Positions 23,122 to 33,954 of a stretch of 64,000 bases of DNA are shown here, in pieces. The notes under the pieces were generated by a model. It searched no databases. It was given only the letters and a program-made list of their open reading frames with translations, and was not told where the DNA came from. Numbering within the stretch: the stretch's first letter is position 1; every line of letters starts with the position of its first letter. This DNA comes from Nectonema munidae. Lineage: Eukaryota > Nematomorpha > Nectonematoida > Nectonematidae. The stretch covers positions 2,356,001 to 2,420,000 of the forward strand of contig JAUIRK010001052.1 in NCBI GenBank assembly GCA_030549495.1, given 5' to 3'. The position numbers and the translations under genes are program-made.

Positions 23122-25690
23122 TTGTATGAAAATAATATTTTGAGCTTAAATGTTCAATCTTTACATAGCAAGTTTAATGAACTTCAAATTTTTATAGATA
23201 AATTAACTGAGTTCCTAACCAAATCTCTTTCTATATGTTTACAAGAAAGATGGTGTGTTGAAGAGACAATTCAATATAGATTAAAAGGATTCACTACTTT
23301 CAATGCTCCTAGAAGAGCTTCACTACATGGTGGGCTCATGTTCTTTGTCCGTAATGATTTATGTGCTCGATTAGGTTGTAGCGAGTTTTTTTCCAACTCA
23401 TTCTTTAATAGTTGAAATATCGGATTTCAGAAAACTTATTGTGCACAATATATACAGATTACCATCTTTTTGTAAAGAAACAATTGATAATTTTTTGATC
23501 TTTTTTGAAAAACTACTTACCAATCTTGATAGAAATTCATTTAATCTTTTCTGTGAAGATTTAATTTTGATTTATTTAAACTAACTAACTCAAATATTAA
23601 TCGATTTTTTAGTTTGATTATTTCTAATTATTATTTGATTCCAGCAATTACTTTACCTACCCGACTACAATCAAACACTCTAATAGATAACTTTTTTCAT
23701 AGTAACAATTTTTCTAATTACGCGGCTTATAATTGTATGTCCCATTTCTCTGACCATATGCCAATTCTATTATCATTAGATCTGAGAATTCGAATCATTA
23801 ACAAGAAACCTTTCAATGAAAAATTCGATATAAAATTATTTCAATCTTTAGCCGCAGAAACTGAGTGGTTTTTGAATACAGAAGAGAATAATAGTAATCA
23901 CGATCAATTATATTATATGTATCGATTATTCAATTATTTAACCCAAAATTTACGTTTTTTGATAAAAGAATCAACTAGAGAACATTGAAAATTAATAAGT
24001 AGAAATACAAATACAAACCTTGGATTAGCTTTGAAATATTAGACATGATTAAAAAACATAATAGAGTTTATCAAAAATACAAAAAAAGTAAAAATTTATC
24101 AACGAAAAGCCAATTTATAATTTTGAGAAACAAAATAAAATACAAAATAAGGAGCTCAAATGAAAAGTATTTCTCTAACAATTTTGCTAAATGCAAAAAG
24201 TTTGGTACGAAATAAATGAAGTTATTAAAATTAGACTAAAATATGTATAAAAGCTGGGTTGAATATACTTGATGATTTTGCAGCAGCTAATAAGTTCAAT
24301 GAATGTTTCACAAACACAATAAATAATTCCAGTTCAGAATATAATATTTCTTCTCAAAAAATACACCTGGTTTTTTTGAACTCAATCTTAGCACGTATGA
24401 GGAAATACTAGCAATTATTGATGAATTCAAAGATAATAATACCGAAGATATATATATGGAATATCAATGAAACAAAATATATAAAATACTATTTAAGCGT
24501 CCCTCTATCGTATTCTATTAATCTTGCTTTATCAAATAACATGTTTCCTCAAGTTTTAAAAGTACATAAAGTTACACCTATTTATAAAAAAAATTATAAA
24601 TTTTCAATTGAAAATTATAGACCTATTTCCATAATACCAACAATGTCAAAAATATTTGAAAAGTTTATTTATAAACAATTTAATGCATATATAACTTCAA
24701 TCCAATACATCAATGATTATCAGTTTGGATTTTGAAATAACTACTCAACTGAAGCTTTCAAAAGCCTTTGATCGATTAAGCCATTCCTCCCTAATCAAAA
24801 ATCTTTCCAATTGTAATCTGAGTAAAAGTTCACTACATTTCTTCTCTTCATATCTAAAAAATAGATTTCAAAAAGTCAAATTAAATGATACACTCTCAGA
24901 CATTCAACCTATTAAAACGGGTGTTCCTCAAGGATCCATTCTTGCACCAATTCTTTTCAACATTGCCATTAATGATATATTTCTCACAGAACTTTTCTCC
25001 TATATCCTCTTTGCTGAGGACATTTGCGCATATTTTCCTCTATCTAAAATAAAAAACGACACTTATATCGATTCCAATAAGTTAAATTCAGAACTAAATA
25101 TATTTTTTGATTGGTGTGAAAATAACATTTTGATAAATAAAGTTAAAACAAAATGTATGATAATCTCTAATAAACCAAAAATTGATAAGAGTTTCTTAAT
25201 TCACACCGAAATAGAAGTAGTAGAAAAATTTAATATATTAGGCTTAAAGGCTTAATTAAAGATAAGAAACTAAAATTTAATCAACATGTTGAACAAATTG
25301 TAAAATAATTGGTATTCTATATCGTACAAGAAATATTTTCCCGTTAAAAATAAGACTTATAGTTTATCAACATCTTTTTTTTTATCATATCTGAATTATA
25401 ACATCTTTAACTGGTATCCTTATGGAAAAAACGTATAGAAATTATTCAAAAAGGGCATTAAGAGTAGTTTTCAATCTTAAATATAGAGATCATACTAGTA
25501 TTATCTTTAGGGAGAATAATCTAAGATTAGACTTATTTCATCTAAGAGTAGCGGTATTTTTGTTTAAAAATTTACATGGACATTTAAACATTTTTGGAAA
25601 CTTCATCAAATATAAGTCATTCCTTATGAAACTAGAAATTCTAACTTACCTATAAGAGTTGATTATATGCTGAAGGGTTCCAATATTTCT
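23122..25690 (+). pseudogene. LINE 1 ORF2 (endonuclease + reverse transcriptase)
   Basis: The endonuclease begins ILSLNVQSLHSKFNELQ with the catalytic Glu in ICLQERW, and ends with the HFSDHMPILLSLDL motif (about 23745). RT motifs follow: VTPIYKK and ENYRPISIIP, then motif A KAFDRLSHSSLIKNL, motif B GVPQGSILAPILFNIAINDI, and motif C as LFAEDICAYF. There the usual FADD is FAED, so the first catalytic Asp of the pair is replaced by Glu. A KRALRVVFNLKYRDHTS segment at 25445-25500 is the usual ORF2 C-terminal region. Several stops and frameshifts break the frame. Confidence 0.85.
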
Positions 25691-26133
25691 ATTTTTAAAA
25701 AAACTAATGAATTCTATTATTAAAAATCTACAAATTGAAGATACATTACGAATAGCTAAAGAAATCTCTTCTGCCAAAAGATGTATGTAATGCCTTAATA
25801 TTTTTATTAGGTATAAAGGAAGATAAATTTGATTCTAGTGTTATTATTTCAAAACTTGATTCTTTGGAAAAAAAATATTGAATGTAATTATAATAAAACA
25901 AATGATCTTCTAAATGTTTTAAATTCAAGACATGTAAACCAGGAAAAAAAATTATATAGGGAGATTGTTAAAAATAATGTTTTGTATGTTAAGTCTGATG
26001 AAAACCTTCGTAAAGAAGATGTGTTAAAAACTAAATGTTGTTTGAAAAATATTCCCTTGAACTACATTAGAGAAAATAGTAAATCAATAAAGTTATCGTT
26101 TCCATGAGTCACTTTTAAAGGCCCAATACTTGA
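25690..26133 (+). pseudogene. LINE 2 ORF1, 5' part
   Basis: Coiled-coil-like and linker portion in shifted frames: LRIAKEISSAK, DVCNALIFLLGIKEDK, SVIISKLDSLEK, then LYREIVKNNVLYVKSDENLR, IPLNYIRENSKSIKLSF and HESLLKAQYL. The last segments parallel YAEVLQKD, IIYLSSKN and the FPDKDSLEKAENLL region of LINE 1 ORF1. The N-terminal PHD-like finger is missing, so the copy is 5'-truncated or its start was lost at the junction with LINE 1. Confidence 0.65.
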
Positions 26134-26521
26134 TTAACCTTGGCTATACGCACGAATATCACTATAGCACTGTATACGCACATATGGCAATTTACTCCAT
26201 AGGCTTTTTAATTCAAAGAATTACATAGAGTAAAAATCAATACAAAAATCAATGAAGAAAATGTAAATGAGCGATGTGATTTTGTGTATGCAGAGATTTT
26301 ACAAACACACTTGAACACAATTGCTTGTGTAGAATCCTTCATATCCACGACATCATACGCTATAAATTCACCTGCACAAGATTATACGTACATTCATAAA
26401 AGTACATTCCGACCAATTGTATTAGATAAACCATACGTGCATACGCATAAAATTTTGTTATCTTTCCACGTTTGCTTCCTTTTTTGAGTTTTGAAGTACA
26501 ACAAAGTTTATCAACTTCATA

Positions 26522-26856
26522 ATGGAATCTGATTCTTCTTCTTCTTCTCTTTCTGAAAGATCTTCTTTTTCAAGCTTTTTTTCTGAAGAAAACTCTCAAA
26601 GTTCGGATTTGGAAGAAGACATTGATGACAATTTGATTTGCCCAGATCAGATTGATTACAGTTGGGAGCCGTTTTATGATTCACGCGGAAGAGTTGGAAG
26701 TGAAAATATAAGAAATGTTATAAACTTTCCACCTGGTCCCAAAAACTCTGCTATTATGGAAACTAATATCTTGAAAATTTTCCATTTTTTTTTTACCCAA
26801 GAATTGATAGAGTATCTTTTCCTCAAAACCAAAAAAAAGATGGATTCTAACTATGC
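26522..26856 (+). CDS. piggyBac 1 transposase, exon 1
   Basis: Begins ATG at 26522 with a serine- and acid-rich N-terminus (ESDSSSSSLSERSSF, then SDLEEDIDDN), typical of piggyBac-derived proteins, and proceeds to the start of the conserved domain (KIFHFFFTQELIEYLFLKT, which corresponds to the FF-x-EL-x-x-L-x-x-x-TN block). The donor TATGC|GTAAGT after 26856 is near consensus. It leaves phase 2, which the acceptor before 28015 restores. 111 full codons. The frame hits a stop only 3-4 codons beyond the donor, supporting removal of the intron. Confidence 0.8.
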
Positions 26857-28014
26857 GTAAGTTTTGAAAATATTCCAATATTGCCTTCTATATTTTTTAC
26901 TTTTCACGAGATCGGAAATCTTTTTTTGGTCTTTTTCTTTTCTAGTAAAAGTAACACAATAGTAATTATTTTTATGACACTAAGTGAGGTTTCCATCCAA
27001 AAATGACTAGCTTTGTAATGTGGTAACTTGAGGTACAAAAGTCAAAATCCACAACTCTTGTTTTTTTCAACTAAATTAATTAAATTTTTTGTAAATCAAT
27101 CTTCCAAATAAAGTAATTTAGAATGTTGAAATAACAATAACATTTTTATTTTTCAATCACGGTAGTAACTTCAAAAACCTAAATTATTTTATAAAAGTTT
27201 AACCTGCCCTCTTTCAGTGAGTGAGCAAATGAAAGTAGTCCGTTAGTAAGGTACCAGGTCAAAATTTCCAAAAACCAAAATCTCTTAAAACAAAATCTTC
27301 AAAAACCAAAATCTCCTAAAACAAAATCTTCGAAAACCAAAATCTCCGAAAACCAAAATATCCGAAAACGAAAATGCATGCCTGCAATTCGTTGCAAAAA
27401 TTAAAAAATTACATACACTCACACACATACGTTTTTCATCAGAGATTTTTATTCTAAAGGCCCCGAGGTTTTTTCGGAGTAGATTAAGATTGGGTTGGTA
27501 AAACTGTCTAGTTATCGTAGTATCATAACTATTACAACAATATTTACCCCGTACGGGAACCTTCGATACTATTTCAAGAGGAGTCTAATGAGTTTTGTAT
27601 TTTTATAACGCCATATATAATACTTAAGTTTCTTTGCTTCACCCAGCTTAATTTATATGTTCAGAGAAAAGTTAGATAACTGTTTATCACTCACCAAAAG
27701 GCTAGTGTGGTAAAATGTGCAAGATGAATTTGGACTCAGAATTCTGACGGGTAGGCCCATATCTGGATCCTCGACCGTATAAACGATTCACAATTCAATT
27801 CACAAATAAGCACACGCACACATACATATACCCAAACGATCACACATACATATACCCAAACGATCACACACACACACAAACACAAACACATACATGCAAA
27901 AAGACAGATCAATTTTATCAAGAGCTTTACATAAATTTCAGTCCATTGATTTAGTTTTGTGTAATTTATACTTATAGAAGGTCAAGTAAATATTTTTTTA
28001 AATTTTACGTTTAG
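26857..28014 (+). other. Spliceosomal intron of piggyBac 1 transposase (predicted)
   Basis: GTAAGT...TTTTACGTTTAG, 1158 bp. Within it are a short minisatellite (27264-27366; units of the type AAAACCAAAATCTCC, about 17 bp) and a CA-rich patch with CATACATATACCCAAACGAT repeated twice (27815-27880). The spurious cysteine/valine-rich minus frame at 27736-27921 comes from that CA-rich patch. Confidence 0.7.
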
Positions 28015-29335
28015 AACATCAAATCCTAAGCATAGTAATCTTAGACACTATGCAGATAATTTTCAAGTGTTTCACTTAGTTTCCTATTTGTCTTGCTTGA
28101 TGTATATAGGTCAATCAATGGATCAGAGAATAAAAATTTCCAACTTGTTCAATGAAGCTTTTGGTGTTCCTTTTTTGAAGGCTGCACTTGGTAGAAATAT
28201 GTTTGTTCTGATACACAATTTTTTAACTTTTGATGAAAAAGCTGAAAGAAATCCGAATGATAAAATATCAGCTATAAGAAAGATTCATGATCATTTTTAT
28301 GACACTTTTTCTAACTTTTGGACTCCAAGTAAAGTGGTTACAATAGACGAACAGTTGGTCAGCTTTAGAGGAGGATGCAATATAAAGATATATGATCCTA
28401 AAAAGCCCGGTCATTATGGACTTAAATTTTATCATCTAAATGATGCTGAAAGTTTTTATTTTCTCAAACCAGAAATTTACATCTCTGGTTTACCCAACAG
28501 AGAATACTTTTCTTCTAAGAACATCATCAAAAGATTGGTAACAGATGCAAATCTACCTGATGGCTGTGGCCTTTATATTGATCGATTTTTCACTTCCCAT
28601 GAAATTGCAGAGTGGGGACTTACAAAAAATATTACCATTTGTGGTACAGTCATGTATTCTCGAAGATTTATCCCACGAATTCTTCAGCCTTCTTATTTGA
28701 AATCTCTTGATCTAAATGAATGTGAATCCCGTATCATTTATTCTCGCCAAGCTTCCCTTTCCGCTTATATTCCTCGCAAGCATGCAAAACGCAATTTTAA
28801 AGTTGTCTACATTCTTTCATCTCAACACAGAAAAAAGGTCGAGATTTCTTCTGAGTTTGCTAAGCCTGAATCTCTAATAGAATATAACAAATACAAAGGC
28901 GGGGTAGACGTCGCGAATAGAATGGTCAAGCAATACCGAAGCTACAAACCTTGTAGAAGATGGACTCGAGCAGCTTTTGCGAATTATCTTGATATGAGTG
29001 TTCTAAATTCTTTCATCATTGCGAAGTTCAATGCGCCTGACAACTACCCATCAATAAAAAGTAGTGGAAGAAAAGTGTTTATAAAGCATTTGGCTATGCT
29101 TTTGAGCGAAGAGTCCATGAAAATCAGGTCGCAAACTCCTCAAATAAATCTAAAGACAAAAAATATTTTAAGCTTCTATGGATTTTACCAGGTTGACAGC
29201 TCAGAATCATCAAGTAGCCGAGGTTTCTGCAATATTTGCAAGCCTAAAAAAAGTAGAACAACGCGAAAATGTAAGAAATGCTCTCTGTTTATGTGTAAAA
29301 ATCACACTAAATTAATATGTGAAAACTGTATATAA
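28015..29335 (+). CDS. piggyBac 1 transposase, exon 2 (DDD catalytic domain)
   Basis: Cut-and-paste transposase acting at TTAA sites. Spliced to exon 1 the protein is about 551 residues, near the family's usual ~590. The DDD triad is visible: VVTIDEQLVSFRGG (D223 in the spliced numbering), GLYIDRFFTS (D301) and YNKYKGGVDVANRMV (D410). The 78- and 109-residue spacings are close to the 78 and 101 of the cabbage-looper enzyme. The C-terminus is the cysteine-rich zinc domain: CNICKPKKSRTTRKCKKC, then MCKNHTKLICENC, which in this family binds the terminal repeats. No stops or frameshifts from acceptor to stop. The 1321-bp exon opens with phase-matched TSNPKHSNLRHYADNFQVF. Confidence 0.9.
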
Positions 29336-29627
29336 TTTTTTTTTATCTTCCTTGTCAATAAATTTTTTTATATGAAGTTGGAAGGCTATTTTTTCTTGAA
29401 AGTTTTAACGCCATCTAGAAAATTTAAAGTCAAAAAAATGGTTTTTCGAAAATATTCAGAAAAAAAATATTCATATGGTAATTTCAGGTATAATCCATGA
29501 AAAATCATAAAATTACTTAAATTTACATGGTAGTTAAAAAATTACGATAGTGAGAAAATTTTACGCTATCGAGTTTTTAAATATTGGTGTGGAGTAAATT
29601 GCCATATGTGCGTATAGCGAAGGTTAA

Positions 29628-30165
29628 GAACAAGAATCTATCTGTTTTAAAAAAAAATCTATTTTGCCAAAATTGTCTTTGAAAATTGATGCAAACTTTT
29701 CAATTGATGATATTCTTAGTTCAATAATGAAGAAAAATTATAATATAGAAACCCTTAGCAAAGATGGTTATTTAAATATTTTATTTTCTAAAGATTTGAA
29801 AGATTCTAATAATAAAATTGTTATTTTCTCAATGTCGTTAAATATATGTACTAATTTGAAAGAAAATGATTTTAACATATATGTTCTACATAATAGGTTT
29901 AACCTTTTCGATTATTTTTATGCTCTTTTTTGCACTAAATGTTGTTCATATGGACATTGTAAATAAACTAATTCTATATGTAAATTCTGCTCACTAGAAA
30001 ACTCAAAACTGTTATGAAAATTTAGAAAAAGAAAAATATATTTATTATAATTGTAAGCTGAATTCATTAGTTGATGTTTGTCACTCTGCGGGTAATTTCA
30101 AGTGTCCTAGTTATAAGAAAACTTTAGAATTTGTTAAAAATTCAACTATCTATCATGAATAATTC
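29628..30165 (+). pseudogene. LINE 2 ORF1, 3' part with zinc knuckle
   Basis: Continues ORF1 after the piggyBac: LPKLSLKIDANFSIDDILSS, then DLKDSNNKIVIFSMSLNI and FCTKCCSYGHCK, then ICKFC. A VCHSAGNFKCPSYKKTLEF segment parallels the NHSAMNFSCPYVQKELQY of LINE 1. C-x2-C-x3-GH-type knuckles are recognisable but interrupted by stops. Confidence 0.7.
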
Positions 30166-33005
30166 TATTACTTTAAATGATAATGTTAAAGATTTGTTAG
30201 ATTCTTATATTTTTAAAGACGCTTTCTTATACACAAATCTACAAACTTCTTCATTTATATTTTCAACAAAAGATTCTTATGGTATAAATATTGTAAGTCT
30301 AAACATACAATCCCTAAAAGCAAAATTTAATTCCCTTGAATGTTTCATATCTCAATTTAATTCTGACTCAAATATACCCTTGCATATTATATGTTTGCAA
30401 GAACTATGGTTAAAATAGGACAACGATGTTAATTTTGAAATTGAAGGATATAGCTTCCAATATTTACCTAGCAAATTGAGTTCACATAATGGTCTTGGTT
30501 TTTATATTCATAAAAACGTTGATTTCACAGTAATTGATAATAATGATAGCCACTTATTTGAAATATTTTCTATTAAAGTATCTATTCTTTTAGGTAGAAG
30601 CTTAACCGTAAAGAATATTTACCATAGGCCTTTATATTCTATAAATAATATAGAGAAATTTTTTGAAGAGATAAAACAATTCTTTCAGAAGTCAAATAAT
30701 ATTAATTATATTGTCTTTTAGTCGGAGACTTTAACTTGAATCTTTTGAAAATTGATAAAGTTAAGTACATAAAGGAATTTATTGATTTACTTTTATCAAA
30801 TGGCTATAAACCAACAATTACTAAGCACACTAGATATCAAAGTCTGAGTCCTTTAGACAATATTTTTGTACCTTTAGACTTTCTAAAATATAAAGCTTTT
30901 AATTTAGTGACTACACTTTCTGATCATTATCCAGTTATGATTTCAATAGACTCTGTTTTGCATATGAAAAATAAATCTTTTACTAAAAAATGTTTTAATT
31001 TAAATCTTTTTCTTGAAAATATACAAAAAATTGATTGGATCAATTCATTATATCCTCATTATGATCATCCAAATAAATATTTTAAAATCTTTACTCAACT
31101 CCTATCCAATGAAATTTCAAGTTGCACTACATATAAGTGTTATTATAAATATTCTCGACAGTATTATAAAACTTTCTTGAATCCTTGGATGAATAAGGAA
31201 TTGATGTATATGATTAAAACTAGGAATAAAATTCATCATAAATTTTAAAAAAAATTTTCCTATTGTCTGAAGCAAGAATTTATTCGTTTACGTAATCATG
31301 TAAAAACACTGACCTACACCCTTAAGAAAAATATTATAAAAATCTCTTTGATACAAATAAAAAATCTAAAAATATTTGGTTAGAGAACAAACTTATGAAT
31401 CGTAATAATAAAGATGATATTATTCTAGATGTCAATAACATATTAACTCATGACACCACCTCTATAGCAAACTATTTTAGTCAATATTTTTCACAAAAAA
31501 ATATTGTTTCAATTTACAGGGATGAATATATAAAGTACTTACATTTGTGCCCTTCTAGCTTTACCTTTGATAAGCTCACTGTTGACAGCATAATTTTAGC
31601 TATTTATAAAGATAAAGGTACCCCGGGGTGTTTTCACCGAGAAGGCACAATTGCGCCGCTTGTATCGAACTATGAGGAAAGCAGGCTTGATGCGAAATCG
31701 AACCCAAGACCTTGAGTTATCGAATCCAGCATCTAACCAACCCTACTCACGCCCATAAAATGAAAAGTAACTCATCTGAAGATATTTATGGTATTTCAAC
31801 CAATATAATTAAATCTACCTTACATATCTTAGCTCGCTTTTTACTTATTAGTTATAATGCATGCTTAGAATTTGGAGTTTAAATTTAATAAGGTTGTCCC
31901 TGTCTTCAAAAAAGGAGATAAATATCAAGTTAAAAATTATAAGCCCATAAGTTTGATCCCACTTAGTAAAATTTTTGAAAAACTATTATTTGATCAAATT
32001 TCCTCCTACTTCAACAAATTTAATTTATTATATCAGAATCAATTTGGATTCCGAAAAAAATATAGTACACAACATCTACATCTTTCTTTTATAAATGATA
32101 TAATTACGAAAATGGAATCGGATGAGACGCTGTTTACATTTTTTATTGATCTCTCGTCTGCCTTTGATAGCATAACACACGAGATACTCTTAAATAAATT
32201 ATACTATTATGGCTTTGATAAAAGCCTTAAATTTATGCTCTCTTATTTGGTTAATCGTAAACAGTTGGTATCATATAAAAACGCCTATTCAGAGATTTCT
32301 TATATTAATATTGGTATACCTCAAGGATCCGTTCTGGGTCCACTATTATTCCTCATATATATAAACGATATTAATAAATGCAATATGACAACATTGATTT
32401 TAATATTTTAATAAAAAATAATTTGTTATCTTTCACCTCTGAATCCCTTCAAAAACATTGTTATTTAGAATTAACAAAATTACTTGAATGGTGTAAATTC
32501 AACTACCTATTGATTAATTATGAAAAATCTAAATCTATGATCTGTAAAAAAATCTATCAAACAAGACTTTCATATTTCTCTTCCTAAATTAATTTATTAG
32601 GATTAATCATTAATGATAATTTAAAATGGAGTGATCATATTTCTTATATAATTTCCAAATTAAATAGAGTTGCTGGCATTCTTAAGTATTTTAGGTATTA
32701 TTTCTCATTTGAAATTAAAATCATCATATATAATGCACTCTTTTTACCTCACTTACTTTACTGTATTATTGTTTGGGGACACCAAAATATATTACACGCA
32801 AAAACATTTTTTTCTACTTCATTTAATCATTATATTGTTGTTCTTATTTGAACTTGTAAATAAATTTCTTCTTCTTTAAAAATAATATATTTTTGTTTGA
32901 TAACTTGGATGTTTCGTCACCTTCTTTTAAAAATAGAGTAAACAATTACCTTTTATTTCTAAATAGAATATAACCTTATTTTTATAATCTTTGTGTCAAA
33001 AAAAA
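30166..33005 (+). pseudogene. LINE 2 ORF2 (endonuclease + reverse transcriptase)
   Basis: EN motifs in order: INIVSLNIQSLKAKFNSLE, IICLQELWL (catalytic Glu), GLGFYIHKNVDF, a NIYHRP block, GDFNLNLLK and LSDHYPVMISID. RT motifs: VVPVFKKGDKYQVKNYKPIS, motif A FFIDLSSAFDSITHEILLNK, motif B GIPQGSVLGPLLFLIYINDI. The FADD box (motif C) should follow but the sequence is shifted and degraded there. The thumb region LLGLIINDNLKWSDHISYI and YNALFLPHLLYCIIVWG lies at 32595-32780. A SINE interrupts the linker at about 31.62-31.76 kb. Confidence 0.85.
31619..31756 (-). mobile_element. tRNA-derived SINE in LINE 2
   Basis: Read on the minus strand it begins with a GC-richer tRNA-like head: TTGGTTAGATGCTGG (box A region), then GGTCTTGGGTTCGATTTCG (box B GGTTCGATTTC; the consensus GGTTCGANTCC has two differences). 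It interrupts LINE 2, whose coding sense resumes on the right (KMKSNSSEDIYG). The flanking strings ATAAAGATAAAG and ATAAAATGAAAAG are a plausible degraded target duplication. Pol III transcription is inferred from the boxes. Confidence 0.65.
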
Positions 33006-33739
33006 ATATATTTCTAGGGTGAGGCTAAAGTAAGCCGCGGACAAAAAGCAACATAAAATGAAAACTACTTGAAATAGCAATACAAAAATTTGAATATATA
33101 CTAAACTCGAGTTTTTACATCAAAAAAACAAATTATAGTAAAAAATTATTTAAAACTTTCATACCATATGTCATTAAATTTAATTAAAAAAAATTTGGCA
33201 GTCATTTTAGAGAGTTTCATAAAAAAAATCAAATGTCTGTTTACCAAAAAAAATTAGAAATTTTTAAAATTTAATTTAAATTTAATTTTAAAAAATAAAA
33301 AAAAATCTTTTTCGTATTCTTTGCCTTCCAATGCTTCAGATTTTTAAATTTTTTTTTGAATAAAACTTAATTTTAAGTTTTACTGTAGTTTTTTATCAAA
33401 TGAATCATTTATACTTCATAAAAAACTTAATCCTAAATGGGATAAGCATGGGTAAGTAAGTTAGAGTGTAAGTTATGGTTCCAGATGATCCTGAGTTTTA
33501 ACTTAATCTCTGTTAACTATTTTAGAGTTTGGCATCAATGTTACATTATCGCCTTGTTAATAAAAATACATTTAACTTAATCTTTTTTTCTAAATGAAGT
33601 CAAAATGATTCATTATTAACTGATATACATTATAAACACATGGAAAAAAGAATGTATAAGTGTAAATTTTGTGTTCTAAATTTTTGAGCTATGTTTTAAA
33701 TCAAAATACGATGTTGAGTTAGAAATTAAATGTGGAGGA
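33006..33739. repeat. Terminal-repeat-like block plus AT-rich DNA
   Basis: A string GGTGAGGCTAAAGTAAGCCG begins at 33018. The block from about 32993 to 33105 recurs almost identically at 34230-34338, and its first 23 bp recur inverted at 43088-43110 with one mismatch. This is probably one end of an unnamed DNA element. The remainder to 33739 is AT-rich with no gene. Confidence 0.6.
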
Positions 33740-33749
33740 ATTTTACGTT

Positions 33750-33899
33750 TTTTTTTTGACAGGGTGTTTCATGCAAGGGAAGTAGAAACTTCCATATCTG
33801 CACTGATGAACTTTTTATAATAAGTCGATGGCATCGCAGGGATTCGAACCCAAAGGCTTTGGATCCGTAGGCGACGCCTCTACCTATCAGCCCACCAGC
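33750..33899 (-). mobile_element. tRNA-derived SINE with 10-bp target duplication
   Basis: The direct repeats ATTTTACGTT at 33740-33749 and 33900-33909 flank a 150-bp body. On the minus strand the head contains CTGATAGGTAGAGGCG and a consensus box B, GGGTTCGAATCCC. The other end is a run of A (T on the plus strand, immediately after the left duplication). tRNA head, A tail and target duplication are all present. Acceptor-stem pairing is poor, so it is a SINE rather than a tRNA gene. Confidence 0.8.
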
Positions 33900-33954
33900 A
33901 TTTTACGTTGGTTTGAAAATTTTGTTATTGCCTCCCTTGTTAAAGAAACTCTAA

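Larger units (their letters stand above)
21964..25690 (+). mobile_element. LINE 1: non-LTR retrotransposon, CR1/Jockey-like, broken
   Basis: Order ORF1 (PHD-like finger, RRM-like region, zinc knuckles), then apurinic-type endonuclease, reverse transcriptase and C-terminal ORF2 domain, all plus strand. Multiple stops and frameshifts, and an altered RT active site, make it inactive. It runs directly into the 5' part of LINE 2 (about 25690), with no clear 3' UTR or tail between them. The clade is inferred from the EN and RT motifs and zinc-knuckle ORF1; phylogeny would be needed to name it. Confidence 0.85.
26134..29627 (+). mobile_element. piggyBac 1, structurally complete
   Basis: Flanked by TTAA at 26134-26137 and 29624-29627, with the target lying in LINE 2 ORF1. 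The element body is 26138-29623. Termini CCTTGGCTATACGCAC and, inverted at the right, CCTTCGCTATACGCAC differ at one base. Both ends are followed by ACATATGGCAATTTACTCCA, which at the left is displaced inward by about 20 bp through a duplicated TATACGCAC string. A two-exon transposase gene with all three catalytic aspartates lies inside. Ends, target duplication and gene all look whole, so this is the best candidate in the window for a recently mobile element. Confidence 0.9.
25690..33005 (+). mobile_element. LINE 2: related non-LTR element split by a piggyBac
   Basis: The 5' part (25690-26133) and the rest (29628-33005) form one LINE of the same group as LINE 1, interrupted within ORF1 by the piggyBac at 26138-29623. 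ORF1 text continues across the insertion: HESLLKAQYL before it aligns with DSLEKAENLL of LINE 1, and IDANFSIDDILSSIMKKNYN after it aligns with the next LINE 1 segment. A SINE sits in the EN-RT linker. ORF2 is broken and the RT motif C block is lost. The element ends near the poly-A-rich 32990-33005. Confidence 0.8.

Noticed and set aside
27736-27921. Cys/Val-rich minus frame
   Set aside because: Produced by a CA-rich microsatellite inside the piggyBac intron.
33825-33899. Functional tRNA gene on the minus strand
   Set aside because: Acceptor stem pairs at only the first few positions; A tail and target duplication show a SINE.
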